From RGIG2041 sp045652745 (lineage in GTDB: Bacteria > Bacillota > Clostridia > UBA1381 > UMGS1253): a stretch of 64,000 nucleotides of DNA. Each line of letters begins with the position of its first letter. Position 1 is the first letter of the stretch. The stretch covers positions 62,001-126,000 of the forward strand of contig JAZRUW010000001.1 in assembly GCA_045652745.1 (NCBI GenBank), in the 5' to 3' direction. This document shows, piece by piece, positions 41,304 to 50,232 of the stretch. Under the pieces are notes generated by a model, which ran no database searches, was not told the origin of the DNA, and saw only the letters and a list, made by a program, of their open reading frames with translations. A program made the position numbers and the translations under genes.

Positions 41304-43283
41304 TTGAAAAAAAGAATTGAGGAACTAACAGCGCAATTAAATCAATATGCGCATGAATATTATGTGTTGGACAACCCGAGTGTTACGGACTACGAATACG
41401 ATATGCTCTTGCGTGAATTGGCAGGTCTTGAAGCGGCGTATCCGGAATTTGCTTTGGAGAATTCACCGACCAAGCGTGTGGGCGGCAAGGTGCTTTCGGG
41501 CTTTGAAGAAGTGGTGCATAGCGTACCGATGGAAAGTTTGCAGGATGCGTTTTCCAAAGAAGAACTTGTGGAGTTTGATAAACGTGTGTGCAATGCAATC
41601 GGTATGGATGTCGCATATAACATCGAACCGAAAATTGATGGGCTCAGCGTGTCGCTTGAATATGAAAACGGTGCCTTTGTGCGCGGCTCTACGCGTGGTG
41701 ACGGCGTGACGGGTGAGGATGTAACCGAGAATTTAAAGACCATCGGGGCCATTCCGATGCAGCTTAAAGAAGCTGTGCCGTATTTGGAGGTGCGCGGCGA
41801 GGTTTATATGTCGAAAAAAGTGTTTGCCGCGCTCAATGAAAAGCGCGCCTTGGACGGTGAGAGTACCTTTGCCAATCCGCGAAATGCGGCCGCAGGTTCA
41901 TTGCGCCAATTGGATTCGAAGATTGCAGCGGAGAGAAAACTTGACATCTATGTGTTTAATGTGCAGCAGGCGCAGGGGATGACTTATAAAACGCACTCTG
42001 AGTCGCTGGATATACTTCGCCGCCTTGGGTTTAAGGTTGTGGATAAATGTGTTGTCACCGATATTGAACAGGCCTGGACAGAGATTGAAAAAATCGGTGC
42101 GCGCCGCTCGGAATTTTCGCACGATATAGACGGTGCGGTAATTAAACTCGATAACATAGCAGACCGAGCTATACTCGGTTCTACGGCGAAAGCACCGAAG
42201 TGGGCGATTGCTTATAAATATCCGCCGGAACAGAAGGAAACCAAAATTAAGGATATTGTAATACAGGTCGGCAGAACCGGCGTATTAACACCGACGGCAG
42301 AGCTGGAAGATGTGTTTATTTCCGGTAGCACGGTGGCGCGTGCAACGTTGCATAACTTAGATAATATCCGTCAAAAGGATATCCGCATCGGCGATACGGT
42401 GATATTGCAGAAAGCCGGAGATATTATTCCTGAGATTGTCAAATCGTTGCCTGAACGCAGAGACGGGACACAGCGTGTGTTTGAAATGCCGCAAATCTGT
42501 CCGGTATGCGGCAGCGAAGTTGTGCGCGAAGAGGGCGAAGCTGCGCATCGTTGCATGGGTATAGATTGTCCTGCACAGCTTGCGCGAAATATTATCCATT
42601 TTGTGTCACGCGACGCAATGAACATTGATGGGCTCGGTGAATCAATTGTTGAACAAATGCTTTCGCGCGGCTTGATTAAAAGTGCTGCTGATTTATATTA
42701 CATTGCGGCAGAGGAAATAGCGCAGATGGACAAACTCGGCGAGAAGTCGGCTGACAATCTGATAAACGCCATTGAAAATTCCAAACATAATGATTTAAGT
42801 CGACTGATTTATGCGCTCGGCATTCGCCATATCGGTGAAAAGGCCGGAAAAGTCTTGGCGGCGCGTTTTGAAACGCTGGACAATCTGATTGCGGCAAATG
42901 AGGAGGAGCTTACCTCTGTTGAAGACATCGGGCTGATTATGGCAAAAAGTATTCGTCGTTTTTTTGAGGAAGAAAAGAATTTGGAAACGATTGAAAAGCT
43001 TCGTGCGGCAGGGGTAAATTTCACTGCGGAAAAACAGGAAATCACCGATGCGCGCTTTGCGGGAAAAACTTTTGTGCTGACGGGGACACTTCCAACCTAC
43101 AAACGTGATGAGGCAAAGGCGATTATCGAATCTATGGGCGGTAATGTTTCCGGTTCGGTATCTAAAAAGACGGATTATGTGTTGGCGGGCGAGGAAGCCG
43201 GCAGCAAACTGGACAAAGCACATTCGCTTGGTGTTGCCGTAATTGACGAAGCAACCTTTAAAGAAATGGCCGGAATTGCATAA
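41304..43283 (+). CDS. ligA: NAD-dependent DNA ligase
   Basis: Replicative and repair ligase of 659 residues. The Ia domain and adenylation domain hold Lys110 in EPKIDGLS (the AMP-accepting KxDG). An OB fold, a four-Cys zinc finger (CPVCGSEVV and C-RCMGIDCPAQ), helix-hairpin-helix repeats and a C-terminal BRCT domain (about 585-659) follow. TTG 41304 follows GGGAGG by 9 nt. Followed by gatCAB with its own promoter. Confidence 0.97.
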   Translation: MKKRIEELTAQLNQYAHEYYVLDNPSVTDYEYDMLLRELAGLEAAYPEFALENSPTKRVGGKVLSGFEEVVHSVPMESLQDAFSKEELVEFDKRVCNAIGMDVAYNIEPKIDGLSVSLEYENGAFVRGSTRGDGVTGEDVTENLKTIGAIPMQLKEAVPYLEVRGEVYMSKKVFAALNEKRALDGESTFANPRNAAAGSLRQLDSKIAAERKLDIYVFNVQQAQGMTYKTHSESLDILRRLGFKVVDKCVVTDIEQAWTEIEKIGARRSEFSHDIDGAVIKLDNIADRAILGSTAKAPKWAIAYKYPPEQKETKIKDIVIQVGRTGVLTPTAELEDVFISGSTVARATLHNLDNIRQKDIRIGDTVILQKAGDIIPEIVKSLPERRDGTQRVFEMPQICPVCGSEVVREEGEAAHRCMGIDCPAQLARNIIHFVSRDAMNIDGLGESIVEQMLSRGLIKSAADLYYIAAEEIAQMDKLGEKSADNLINAIENSKHNDLSRLIYALGIRHIGEKAGKVLAARFETLDNLIAANEEELTSVEDIGLIMAKSIRRFFEEEKNLETIEKLRAAGVNFTAEKQEITDARFAGKTFVLTGTLPTYKRDEAKAIIESMGGNVSGSVSKKTDYVLAGEEAGSKLDKAHSLGVAVIDEATFKEMAGIA

Positions 43284-43288
43284 ATGCC

Positions 43289-43317
43289 TTGCGCACACAG
43301 GGATATTGTGGTATAAT
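43289..43317 (+). promoter_or_regulatory. gatCAB promoter
   Basis: TTGCGC (43289-43294), 17-bp spacer, TATAAT (43312-43317). Confidence 0.78.
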
Positions 43318-43356
43318 TTTTGATTAGAATTTACTAATTGGCAGGAGGTAGCCAAA

Positions 43357-43644
43357 TTGAAGATAACAAAAGAAGAAGTAAAATATGTTGCAAATCTTGC
43401 AAGGCTGAATCTAAGTGAGGCGGAAGCAGAGCGTTTGGAAACGGAAATGGCGGATATCATTGCTTTTGCTGATACGCTTTCTGCCTTTGATACGGAAGGC
43501 ATTGAGCCGACTAATCATGCGATTCGCGTGGAAAATGTGTTGCGTGAAGATGCACCGCGCGCATCAGCGGACAGAGATGCATTGCTTGCTTGCGCACCGG
43601 AAAAACAGGCTGGTTGCTACAGCGTGCCGAAGGTTGTGGAATAA
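43357..43644 (+). CDS. gatC: Asp/Glu-tRNA amidotransferase subunit C
   Basis: Belt subunit of 95 residues stabilising the GatA-GatB complex. Typical blocks are KEEVKYVANLARLNLSEAE, DIIAFADTLSAFDTEGIEP and the C-terminal LREDAPR. TTG 43357 lies 8 nt after AGGAGG. First gene of the gatCAB operon, 14 bp before gatA. A cell with tRNA-dependent Gln or Asn synthesis needs all three subunits. Confidence 0.95.
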   Translation: MKITKEEVKYVANLARLNLSEAEAERLETEMADIIAFADTLSAFDTEGIEPTNHAIRVENVLREDAPRASADRDALLACAPEKQAGCYSVPKVVE

Positions 43645-43658
43645 GGAGGTAGACGGAT

Positions 43659-45116
43659 ATGGAACTGCATAAACTTACAGCGCATGAAGCCATGGCGCTG
43701 CTTAACAAAAAAGAAGTGACGTCTGCCGAACTGACGCAGGCGGTGATTTCAAGAATTGAAGCGGTGGAAGGTACAGTAGATGCGTATATTACTACGACAT
43801 TTGAAAGCGCAATGGAAAGCGCGAAAGCGGCGGATGCGAAACTAGCATCCGGTGAGGCACTTTTGCCGCTGGAAGGTGTGCCGATGGCAATTAAGGATAA
43901 CATTTGTACCAAAGGCATTGCCACGACCTGTGCGTCGCGCATGCTTGAAAATTTTGTGCCGCCGTATGATGCGTTTGTTGCGGGCAAAATCAAGCAAATG
44001 CATGTGCCGATGCTCGGCAAGCTCAATATGGATGAGTTTGCAATGGGGTCTTCGACGGAAAATTCGTATTTTAAAAAGACCAAAAATCCGCAAAACCATG
44101 CTTATGTTCCGGGCGGCAGTTCGGGCGGCAGTGCGGCGGCTGTCGGTGCAGACATGGCAATGTATACACTCGGTTCCGATACCGGTGGCTCCATTCGTCA
44201 GCCGGCATCGTTTTGCGGTGTGGTTGGCATTAAGCCGACTTACGGCAGAGTATCGCGTTTTGGTTTGGTTGCTTTTGCATCCTCGCTTGACCAGATTGGT
44301 CCGCTGACCAAGGATGTAGAGGATGCGGCGTTAGTGTTAAACCTCATCTGCGGCCACGATGAGATGGATTCGACCAGCGTGCCGCTTGCAAAAGAGGACT
44401 TTACTGCCGCGCTTTCAACAGATGTTAATGGTATGCGCATCGGTATCCCGAATGAATATATGGGCGAGGGTATCTCGGCAGAAGTAAAAGAAGCTATTTT
44501 AAATGCGGCTAAACTTTACGAATCGCTTGGCGCAACCGTAGAATACTTTGATATGCCGTCGCTGTCTGCAGCGCTTCCGGCGTATTACATCATTTCTTCT
44601 GCGGAAGCGAGTTCTAATCTTGCACGTTATGACGGCGTGAAATACGGTTACAGAACGCAAAACTACAGCGACCTGATGGAAATGTATAAAAACACGCGTT
44701 CCGAAGGCTTTGGAGATGAAGTGAAGCGTAGAATTATGCTTGGTACTTATGCACTCAGTTCCGGTTACTATGATGCATACTATAAAAAAGCACAGCAGGT
44801 GCGTACGGTTGTACGCGGCGGTTTTGAAGCGGCATTTAAGCAGTATGACTTTATTTTGTCGCCGACCGCGCCGGTTACCGCATTTAAGCTTGGTGAGAAA
44901 ACCGCCGACCCGATGGAAATGTATCTTGCGGATATTTGTACGGTTTCTATCAATATTGCAGGTTTGCCGGCAATCTCGATTCCGTGCGGTGTCGGTGCAA
45001 ACAATTTGCCGATTGGCATGCAGCTTATTGGTAATTCCTTTGATGAAAAGACGATTTTGCATGCAGCGTATGCGTATGAAAAGAATGCCGGCCTCAATTT
45101 GAAGCCGATGGTATAA
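43659..45116 (+). CDS. gatA: Asp/Glu-tRNA amidotransferase subunit A
   Basis: Glutaminase/amidase subunit of 485 residues generating ammonia from glutamine for Glu-tRNA(Gln) or Asp-tRNA(Asn). It is an amidase-signature protein with the Ser-cisSer-Lys triad readable as Lys79 (AIKDN), Ser154 (PGGSSGGS) and Ser178 (DTGGSIRQPA), the same numbering as the staphylococcal enzyme. AAGGAGG precedes the ATG. 14 bp separate it from both neighbours in the operon. Confidence 0.97.
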   Translation: MELHKLTAHEAMALLNKKEVTSAELTQAVISRIEAVEGTVDAYITTTFESAMESAKAADAKLASGEALLPLEGVPMAIKDNICTKGIATTCASRMLENFVPPYDAFVAGKIKQMHVPMLGKLNMDEFAMGSSTENSYFKKTKNPQNHAYVPGGSSGGSAAAVGADMAMYTLGSDTGGSIRQPASFCGVVGIKPTYGRVSRFGLVAFASSLDQIGPLTKDVEDAALVLNLICGHDEMDSTSVPLAKEDFTAALSTDVNGMRIGIPNEYMGEGISAEVKEAILNAAKLYESLGATVEYFDMPSLSAALPAYYIISSAEASSNLARYDGVKYGYRTQNYSDLMEMYKNTRSEGFGDEVKRRIMLGTYALSSGYYDAYYKKAQQVRTVVRGGFEAAFKQYDFILSPTAPVTAFKLGEKTADPMEMYLADICTVSINIAGLPAISIPCGVGANNLPIGMQLIGNSFDEKTILHAAYAYEKNAGLNLKPMV

Positions 45117-45130
45117 GGGAGGGCAGTGTA

Positions 45131-46573
45131 ATGCAATTTGAAGATTTTGAAATCATTATCGGTTTGGAAGTCCATGCAGAACTTGCTACAAAGACCAAAG
45201 CGTTTTGCAGCTGCTCGACCGAATTTGGTAAGGATGTTAATACACAGTGTTGTCCGGTCTGCACGGCGATGCCGGGCAGTTTACCGGCGCTCAATAAAAA
45301 GGTAGTGGACTATGCAATCAAAACCGGACTGGCAACGGGTTGCTCCATCACGCGCTACGGCAAGCAGGACAGAAAGAACTATTTTTATCCGGACTTGCCG
45401 AAAGCGTATCAGATTTCGCAGTTTGACCTGCCGCTTTGTGTCGGTGGCTATATTGACATTCCGGAAGGCGAAGGCAAAAAGCGCATTGGTATTACACGTA
45501 TTCACATTGAAGAAGATGCCGGTAAACTACTCCACGATGTTGTGCCGGGCAAATCTTTGGTGGATTTGAACCGATGCGGCGTACCGCTTATCGAAATTGT
45601 TTCCGAGCCGGATTTGCGCAGCTCCGAGGAAGCAAAACTGTATCTGGAAGAGTTAAAGGCGATTTTGGAATGTCTTGAAGTTTCCGACTGTAAGATGCAG
45701 GAGGGTTCTCTTCGTTGTGATGTAAATGTTTCCGTGCGTCCGAAGGGGCAAGAAGCTTTTAACACGCGCACAGAGATGAAGAACTTGAGTTCCTTCTCTG
45801 CGGCTGTTCGCGCCATTGATTATGAGGCAAAACGTCAGATTGAGGCAACGCTTGCAGGGGAGAAAATTATTCAGGAAACACGCCGTTGGGACGATGCCAA
45901 GGGTGTAAACTACGCAATGCGTTCAAAAGAGGAAGCACAGGATTACAGATATTTTCCGGACCCGGACCTCGTGCCGATTGTCGTAACGGATGCGCAGATT
46001 GAAGAAATTCAAAAGACAATTCCAGAGCTGCCGAGTGCGAAACGCGAACGTTTTGTAAATACGTATTCCATTACGGATTATGAAGCGGGCTTGATTTCGG
46101 GCAGCAAGGCTATGGCTGTATATTTTGAAAAGTGCGTTTCGCTTGGTGCAACACCGAAGACGGTTGCAAACTGGCTTTTGGGTGATATTTCCAAGATACT
46201 GAATGAAAAGAATTTAGAGCCTGCCGATATTTCCGTTTCGCCGGAGAATTTAACAGCGTTGATTGCGTTAATTGAAAAAGGTACAATCAGCAATACCGCC
46301 GGCAAAAAAGTGCTTTCCGTTATGTTTGAAACCGGTAAGACACCGGATGTTATTGTCAAAGAAGAGGGTCTTGAACAGGTAAATGACGGCGATGCGCTCA
46401 AAGCGATTGTTGTGGAAATTCTGCAAAACAATCCGAAGTCTGTGGAAGATTATAAAAACGGAAAAACAAATGTCATTGGCTTTTTGGTCGGTCAGGTGAT
46501 GCGTGCGTCCAAGGGCAAAGCAAATCCGCAGATGCTCAATCCGATGATTAAAGAAATTTTAGATGCAATGTAA
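45131..46573 (+). CDS. gatB: Asp/Glu-tRNA amidotransferase subunit B
   Basis: Kinase-amidase partner of 480 residues that activates the mischarged aminoacyl-tRNA and transfers ammonia. It has the GatB opening IIGLEVHAELATKTKAFCSC, zinc Cys ligands (CSC and CCPVC), the RKNYFYPDLPKAYQISQFD block, DVNVSVRP and the helical YqeY-like C-terminal tail (VEILQNNPKSVEDYKNGK). AGGGAGGGC precedes the ATG. The operon terminator follows directly. Confidence 0.97.
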   Translation: MQFEDFEIIIGLEVHAELATKTKAFCSCSTEFGKDVNTQCCPVCTAMPGSLPALNKKVVDYAIKTGLATGCSITRYGKQDRKNYFYPDLPKAYQISQFDLPLCVGGYIDIPEGEGKKRIGITRIHIEEDAGKLLHDVVPGKSLVDLNRCGVPLIEIVSEPDLRSSEEAKLYLEELKAILECLEVSDCKMQEGSLRCDVNVSVRPKGQEAFNTRTEMKNLSSFSAAVRAIDYEAKRQIEATLAGEKIIQETRRWDDAKGVNYAMRSKEEAQDYRYFPDPDLVPIVVTDAQIEEIQKTIPELPSAKRERFVNTYSITDYEAGLISGSKAMAVYFEKCVSLGATPKTVANWLLGDISKILNEKNLEPADISVSPENLTALIALIEKGTISNTAGKKVLSVMFETGKTPDVIVKEEGLEQVNDGDALKAIVVEILQNNPKSVEDYKNGKTNVIGFLVGQVMRASKGKANPQMLNPMIKEILDAM

Positions 46574-46576
46574 CAG

Positions 46577-46605
46577 AAAAATGGCAAGCTTTGCTTGCCA
46601 TTTTT
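46577..46605 (+). terminator. gatCAB terminator
   Basis: 13-bp stem AAAAATGGCAAGC with complement, TTT loop and T-run. Confidence 0.9.
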
Positions 46606-46622
46606 GATAGGAGGTGTATGGC

Positions 46623-48389
46623 GTGCAAAAACTCAATATTAAAAAAGCATGTATCTGTGCAGTGAATGCAAGCTATACACATTCCTCGCTTGCACTTTTA
46701 AATTTATGCGCTGCGTGTGCGCATTTGCCCGTGGAGGCAAAAACGTATTCTATCAACGACAGCGTAGAACGCGTATGCGGTGAACTGTTTTCTTTGGACT
46801 GTGATGCCTATCTGTTTGGGTGCTATATCTGGAATTTGCCGTTTTTGGAAAGTCTTGCACAGCGGCTTAAATCTGTAAAGCCGAATGCCGTAATTGTTTT
46901 CGGCGGACCGGAGGTTACATACGATACGCAAGACTTTATGCAATTACATCCGTATGTGGATTTGTGCTTGCGTGGTGAGGGCGAGGAAAGCGTACCTGCC
47001 TTGCTTGAGGGAATAACTTTTTCGCAGATAGACGGACTGTGTTACAGAAATGCAGATACAATTATTATTCGCGAACCTGCCTGCATTCAGAATTTGGATG
47101 CGCTTGGGCATGTTTATAATGCTGAAGTCGTAGAAAGTTTGAAAAATAAGTTACTGTATTATGAAACAAGTCGCGGGTGTCCGTTCAGGTGCAGCTATTG
47201 CCTTTCCTCGACTTCGCACGGCGTACGCTTTTTCTCGCTTGAACGAGTTAAGCGAGATTTAAAGTTGTTTATGGATATGGGCGTTTCGCTTGTAAAACTG
47301 ACGGATAGAACGTTCAATATCGACACAAGTCGCACAGCGGAAATGCTACGTTTCATATTGGAGAATAACTTAAATACGTGTTTCCACTTTGAGGTAACTG
47401 CGGATGGTCTGACGGAAGAGCTGCTTTCGCTGTTTGAAAGTGCGCCCAAGGGATGGTTTCAGCTTGAAATCGGCGTGCAGACCACCAATGCAGATACCTC
47501 GGCGGCGATTGACCGACATGCCAAATGGGAGAAGATTCAGGCAAACGTGCTGCGTTTGCGCAAGGTCAATAATATGCATCTGCATCTGGATTTGATTGCC
47601 GGCTTGCCTTATGAAGATTATAACAGTTTCGGCAAGTCTTTTTGCGATGTGTTTGCATTAAAGCCGGATATGTTACAACTTGGATTTTTAAAACTGCTAA
47701 AAGGCACGAAAATCCGCGAACAGTCAAAAGAGTTTAATTATGTTTACACACAGGAACCGCCGTACGAGGTGCTTTCGAGTTGTTGGATTTCCTATAACGA
47801 AATGTTGAAACTCAAACGCATTGAACATGTGTTGGATGTGTATTATAACAGCGGACGATACGAAAAAGCACTTTCGTATTCCATGGATAAAAGCAAGATG
47901 TCGGCTTTTGCTTATTTTGAAGCATTGGCGGAATTTTGGCAAAAAAATACACTGGCGGGAGCGAGTTATCCGCAAAGTGAGCGCTATGCGATTTTTCGTC
48001 GATTTCATGCGGAACGTGTTGTAGACAATGATGCGCTTTTCAATACGCTTTTGGTGTATGAATTATTAAAAAACAATAAGACGGCGCAGGTTGGAGATTG
48101 GGTGAGTTTGCCTAAGGCAACAAAAGCGTTTTATACATGGGCTTGGAACAAAATATATGAAGAAAAGCTTTTGGAACAAAATCTGCTTGCAATGCCGCAC
48201 AAGGACGTGTTAAAATATGTGCGTATTGTGCGCATGGATTATGATGTGCATACATGTGAAGAACGTCACAGTATAGCAGTGTTTGATTATTTCAACAAAA
48301 AAACATACAGTTTGGCGGTAGAGGGTTATGAAGAAAACAACGACGGACAAAATGAAAATTATGCTTTTGGCGATTACAGGGCGCTATAG
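46623..48389 (+). CDS. B12-binding-type radical SAM protein (DUF4080)
   Basis: Radical SAM enzyme of 588 residues. The N-terminal 140 residues resemble a cobalamin-binding-like Rossmann domain (FGCYIWNLPF, IVFGGPEVTYD). The radical domain carries the 4Fe-4S motif CxxxCxxC at 186, 190 and 193 (RGCPFRCSYCLSS). A C-terminal DUF4080-like region follows. GTG 46623 lies 8 nt after AGGAGG. It overlaps the next methyltransferase gene by about 60 bases, hinting at a common process, but the reaction is not known. The short CxxxCxxC spacing is normal. Confidence 0.87.
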   Translation: MQKLNIKKACICAVNASYTHSSLALLNLCAACAHLPVEAKTYSINDSVERVCGELFSLDCDAYLFGCYIWNLPFLESLAQRLKSVKPNAVIVFGGPEVTYDTQDFMQLHPYVDLCLRGEGEESVPALLEGITFSQIDGLCYRNADTIIIREPACIQNLDALGHVYNAEVVESLKNKLLYYETSRGCPFRCSYCLSSTSHGVRFFSLERVKRDLKLFMDMGVSLVKLTDRTFNIDTSRTAEMLRFILENNLNTCFHFEVTADGLTEELLSLFESAPKGWFQLEIGVQTTNADTSAAIDRHAKWEKIQANVLRLRKVNNMHLHLDLIAGLPYEDYNSFGKSFCDVFALKPDMLQLGFLKLLKGTKIREQSKEFNYVYTQEPPYEVLSSCWISYNEMLKLKRIEHVLDVYYNSGRYEKALSYSMDKSKMSAFAYFEALAEFWQKNTLAGASYPQSERYAIFRRFHAERVVDNDALFNTLLVYELLKNNKTAQVGDWVSLPKATKAFYTWAWNKIYEEKLLEQNLLAMPHKDVLKYVRIVRMDYDVHTCEERHSIAVFDYFNKKTYSLAVEGYEENNDGQNENYAFGDYRAL

Positions 48390-49485
48390 CGAAAAGAAAG
48401 ATTATTTCGTGAAAATGACTGTTGCTTTTAAGTCAGGCACAAAACTGTTTAAAGGGGAAGTGTTGCCGGACGATGTCGGGTTTATTGTAACGATCAACGG
48501 CGTAAAAACCAAAACGGATTTGGCAGGTGTTGCAGATTGTATAGCAACGGAGAGTGCGAAGTATGAGTCGCTGACGTTTACGTATGTTGAGCGCGGCACA
48601 AATTTGATTTTAGAAGCGGATGACCGCGGCGTGCGCACGAAGCAGACTGACAATACTTTTACCGAGGACACGAATACAAAAGCGCCCGGCGGCAGAGAAT
48701 ATATCATAAAGCCGGGCAGGGCGGATGCTCTGCTCAAAGAAATCGGTATTATGAGCAAGGAAGGCAAGATTAAAAACGATAAAATCCGCAAGTATAATCA
48801 GATTGACCACTATATTGAAGTTTTAAAACCGGTGATTGATGCGTTGCCGAAAAACAGACGTGTTTGCATACTGGACTGCGCCTGTGGTAAGTCATACCTT
48901 TCTTTTGTGCTCAATTACTATATGCGTGATATGCTCAAGTTGGATTGTAGCTTTATCGGCGTAGATTATTCCGAGACGGTAATCAGTGCTTCTAAACGTA
49001 TGGCGGAAAATTTGGGTTATCGCAATATGCGTTTTGTATGTGCGGATGTGCGTGAATATCAGCCGGAGGAGCAGGTGGATTTGCTGATATCCCTGCATGC
49101 ATGCGACACGGCGACGGATATGGCTATCGGTCTTGGCATCCGAACGGGTGTAAAGGCGATGGTTGTTGTGCCGTGCTGTCATAAGGAGATGCTTTCACAG
49201 TATCATTATGAAGCGTTTGCGCCGCTGTTAAAGCATCCGATTTTCAAGGCGCGTTTGGCAGATGTGCTCACGGATGCAATGCGTGCGCTGTATTTGGAAG
49301 CAAGCGGGTATGAAGTGACGGCGATGGAATATATCTCTCCGCTGGAAACACCGAAAAATCTGATGATTAAGGCGATTAAGACGGGCGAGGAGAACTATAA
49401 GGCTGCGTCGGAATACCATAAAATTCGCAATGCTTTGGGTGTGCGTCTGTCCGTAGAGGACTATTCTGTACGTATTGAGGATTGA
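48328..49485 (+). CDS. Class I SAM-dependent methyltransferase
   Basis: Methyltransferase of about 385 residues with an uncommon N-terminal extension (about 1-165) of beta-rich character ahead of the Rossmann domain. The SAM loop is ILDCACGKSYLSF (motif I), GVDYSE is the acidic motif II, and VCADVREY and SLHACDTA are later motifs. The PCCHKE stretch after it is shared by methyltransferases acting on nucleic acids and small molecules. The start is uncertain: ATG 48328 has only a close GAGGG and lies inside the preceding gene; ATG 48352 is possible. Substrate unknown. Confidence 0.8.
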   Translation: MKKTTTDKMKIMLLAITGRYSEKKDYFVKMTVAFKSGTKLFKGEVLPDDVGFIVTINGVKTKTDLAGVADCIATESAKYESLTFTYVERGTNLILEADDRGVRTKQTDNTFTEDTNTKAPGGREYIIKPGRADALLKEIGIMSKEGKIKNDKIRKYNQIDHYIEVLKPVIDALPKNRRVCILDCACGKSYLSFVLNYYMRDMLKLDCSFIGVDYSETVISASKRMAENLGYRNMRFVCADVREYQPEEQVDLLISLHACDTATDMAIGLGIRTGVKAMVVVPCCHKEMLSQYHYEAFAPLLKHPIFKARLADVLTDAMRALYLEASGYEVTAMEYISPLETPKNLMIKAIKTGEENYKAASEYHKIRNALGVRLSVEDYSVRIED

Positions 49486-49521
49486 TTGCTGAAAAATTAA
49501 TAAAAAATTTCGAAAAAAGCG

Positions 49522-49550
49522 TTGACAAACTGTTTTTTATATATTATAAT
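49522..49550 (+). promoter_or_regulatory. Promoter of the tRNA cluster
   Basis: Consensus TTGACA (49522-49527), 17-bp spacer, TATAAT (49545-49550). Confidence 0.93.
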
Positions 49551-49584
49551 AGCATAGTCGCTGAAAGGCGAGCAATAGAAATGT

Positions 49585-49661
49585 GGCGGTGTAGCTCAGT
49601 TGGCTAGAGCAAACGGTTCATACCCGTTAGGTCGGTGGTTCAAGTCCACTCGCCGCTACCA
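49585..49661 (+). tRNA. tRNA-Met (anticodon CAT)
   Basis: 77-nt cloverleaf with acceptor GGCGGTG/CGCCGCT, anticodon CAT at 49619-49621, CCA encoded. The paired first position suggests elongator rather than initiator; CAT could also be a TilS-modified tRNA-Ile, which is less likely from the sequence. Confidence 0.88.
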
Positions 49662-49669
49662 TTTTTTTT

Positions 49670-49744
49670 GGCCCGTTGGTCAAGCGGTTAAGACGTAGGC
49701 CTCTCACGCCTGAAACAAGGGTTCGATTCCCTTACGGGTCACCA
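49670..49744 (+). tRNA. tRNA-Glu (anticodon CTC)
   Basis: 75-nt cloverleaf with acceptor GGCCCGT/ACGGGTC, anticodon loop CTCTCAC (CTC at 49703-49705), CCA encoded. It lies 8 bp after tRNA-Met. Confidence 0.93.
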
Positions 49745-49748
49745 ATTC

Positions 49749-49824
49749 GGGAGTTTAGCTCAGCTGGGAGAGCATCTGCCTTACAAGCAGAGGGTCACAG
49801 GTTCGAGCCCTGTAACTCCCACCA
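49749..49824 (+). tRNA. tRNA-Val (anticodon TAC)
   Basis: 76-nt cloverleaf with acceptor GGGAGTT/AACTCCC, anticodon TAC at 49782-49784, CCA encoded. Last of the three-tRNA transcript. Confidence 0.95.
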
Positions 49825-49825
49825 G

Positions 49826-49863
49826 AAAAAAGACATTTTTCCTTTGAAAAATGTCTTTTTTTT
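49826..49863 (+). terminator. tRNA cluster terminator
   Basis: 15-bp stem AAAAAAGACATTTTT with complement, 6-nt loop and T-run. Confidence 0.9.
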
Positions 49864-49965
49864 CAGCTAAATTCGCCTGACGGCGAGCTAAATTGAACAA
49901 GTTCAGCTAAATTGCCTACGGCAGCTAAATGTGCTTCGCACGCTTTTGGCGAATTTAATTTAGCT
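49864..49965 (+). repeat. Modular multi-hairpin element with AGCTAAAT linkers
   Basis: Four direct copies of AGCTAAAT (49865, 49886, 49905, 49923; spacing 21, 19, 18) and one inverted copy (49958-49965). Between them are four different short palindromes: TCGCC-tgac-GGCGA, TGAAC-aa-GTTCA, TGCC-tac-GGCA and GTGC-ttc-GCAC. The outer arms, AGCTAAATTCGCC and GGCGAATTTAATTTAGCT, close the structure. It lies directly after a tRNA terminator, as does the element at 6820. Function unknown. Spacers are too short and palindromic for CRISPR. Confidence 0.75.
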
Positions 49966-50061
49966 AAAACATATTGCATCTATATTGTTATGTTTTGTCA
50001 GAAAAAGACTGATTTTGTTTATGTGTGAGAAAGGTGTTTGGAGCTAATATGGCAAGAGAAG

Positions 50062-50087
50062 GAGAGTGCAATTTTGCGCTCTCTTTT
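50062..50087 (+). terminator. Terminator-like hairpin in the tRNA-kinase gap
   Basis: GAGAGTGC/GCGCTCTC stem, AATTTT loop, five T. No gene is clear upstream. The 49966-50100 stretch otherwise shows nothing I recognise. Confidence 0.7.
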
Positions 50088-50116
50088 TAATATGCATATA
50101 CTTTGATTAAAACCTG

Positions 50117-50146
50117 TTGACACGAGTAAAACGAAAATTGTATACT
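50117..50146 (+). promoter_or_regulatory. Promoter of the KdpDE-like two-component genes
   Basis: TTGACA (50117-50122), 18-bp spacer, TATACT (50141-50146); an additional TATAAT at 50198-50203 lacks a good -35. Confidence 0.75.
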
Positions 50147-50232
50147 GTTATTAAAAAGGAAACTATAGTATTTACCGTTTCTTTGCCGTAAAAAATGTAT
50201 AATGTATCCGGAAACGGAAAATGAGGGATAAT

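Noticed and set aside
49865..49965. CRISPR-like spacing of AGCTAAAT repeats
   Set aside because: Repeats are 8 nt, spacers about 10-13 nt and palindromic; no cas genes in the window.
50049..50090. 13-codon ORF (MAREGECNFALSF) with a nearby GGAG
   Set aside because: It ends inside a terminator hairpin and has no similar gene beside it; more likely chance.
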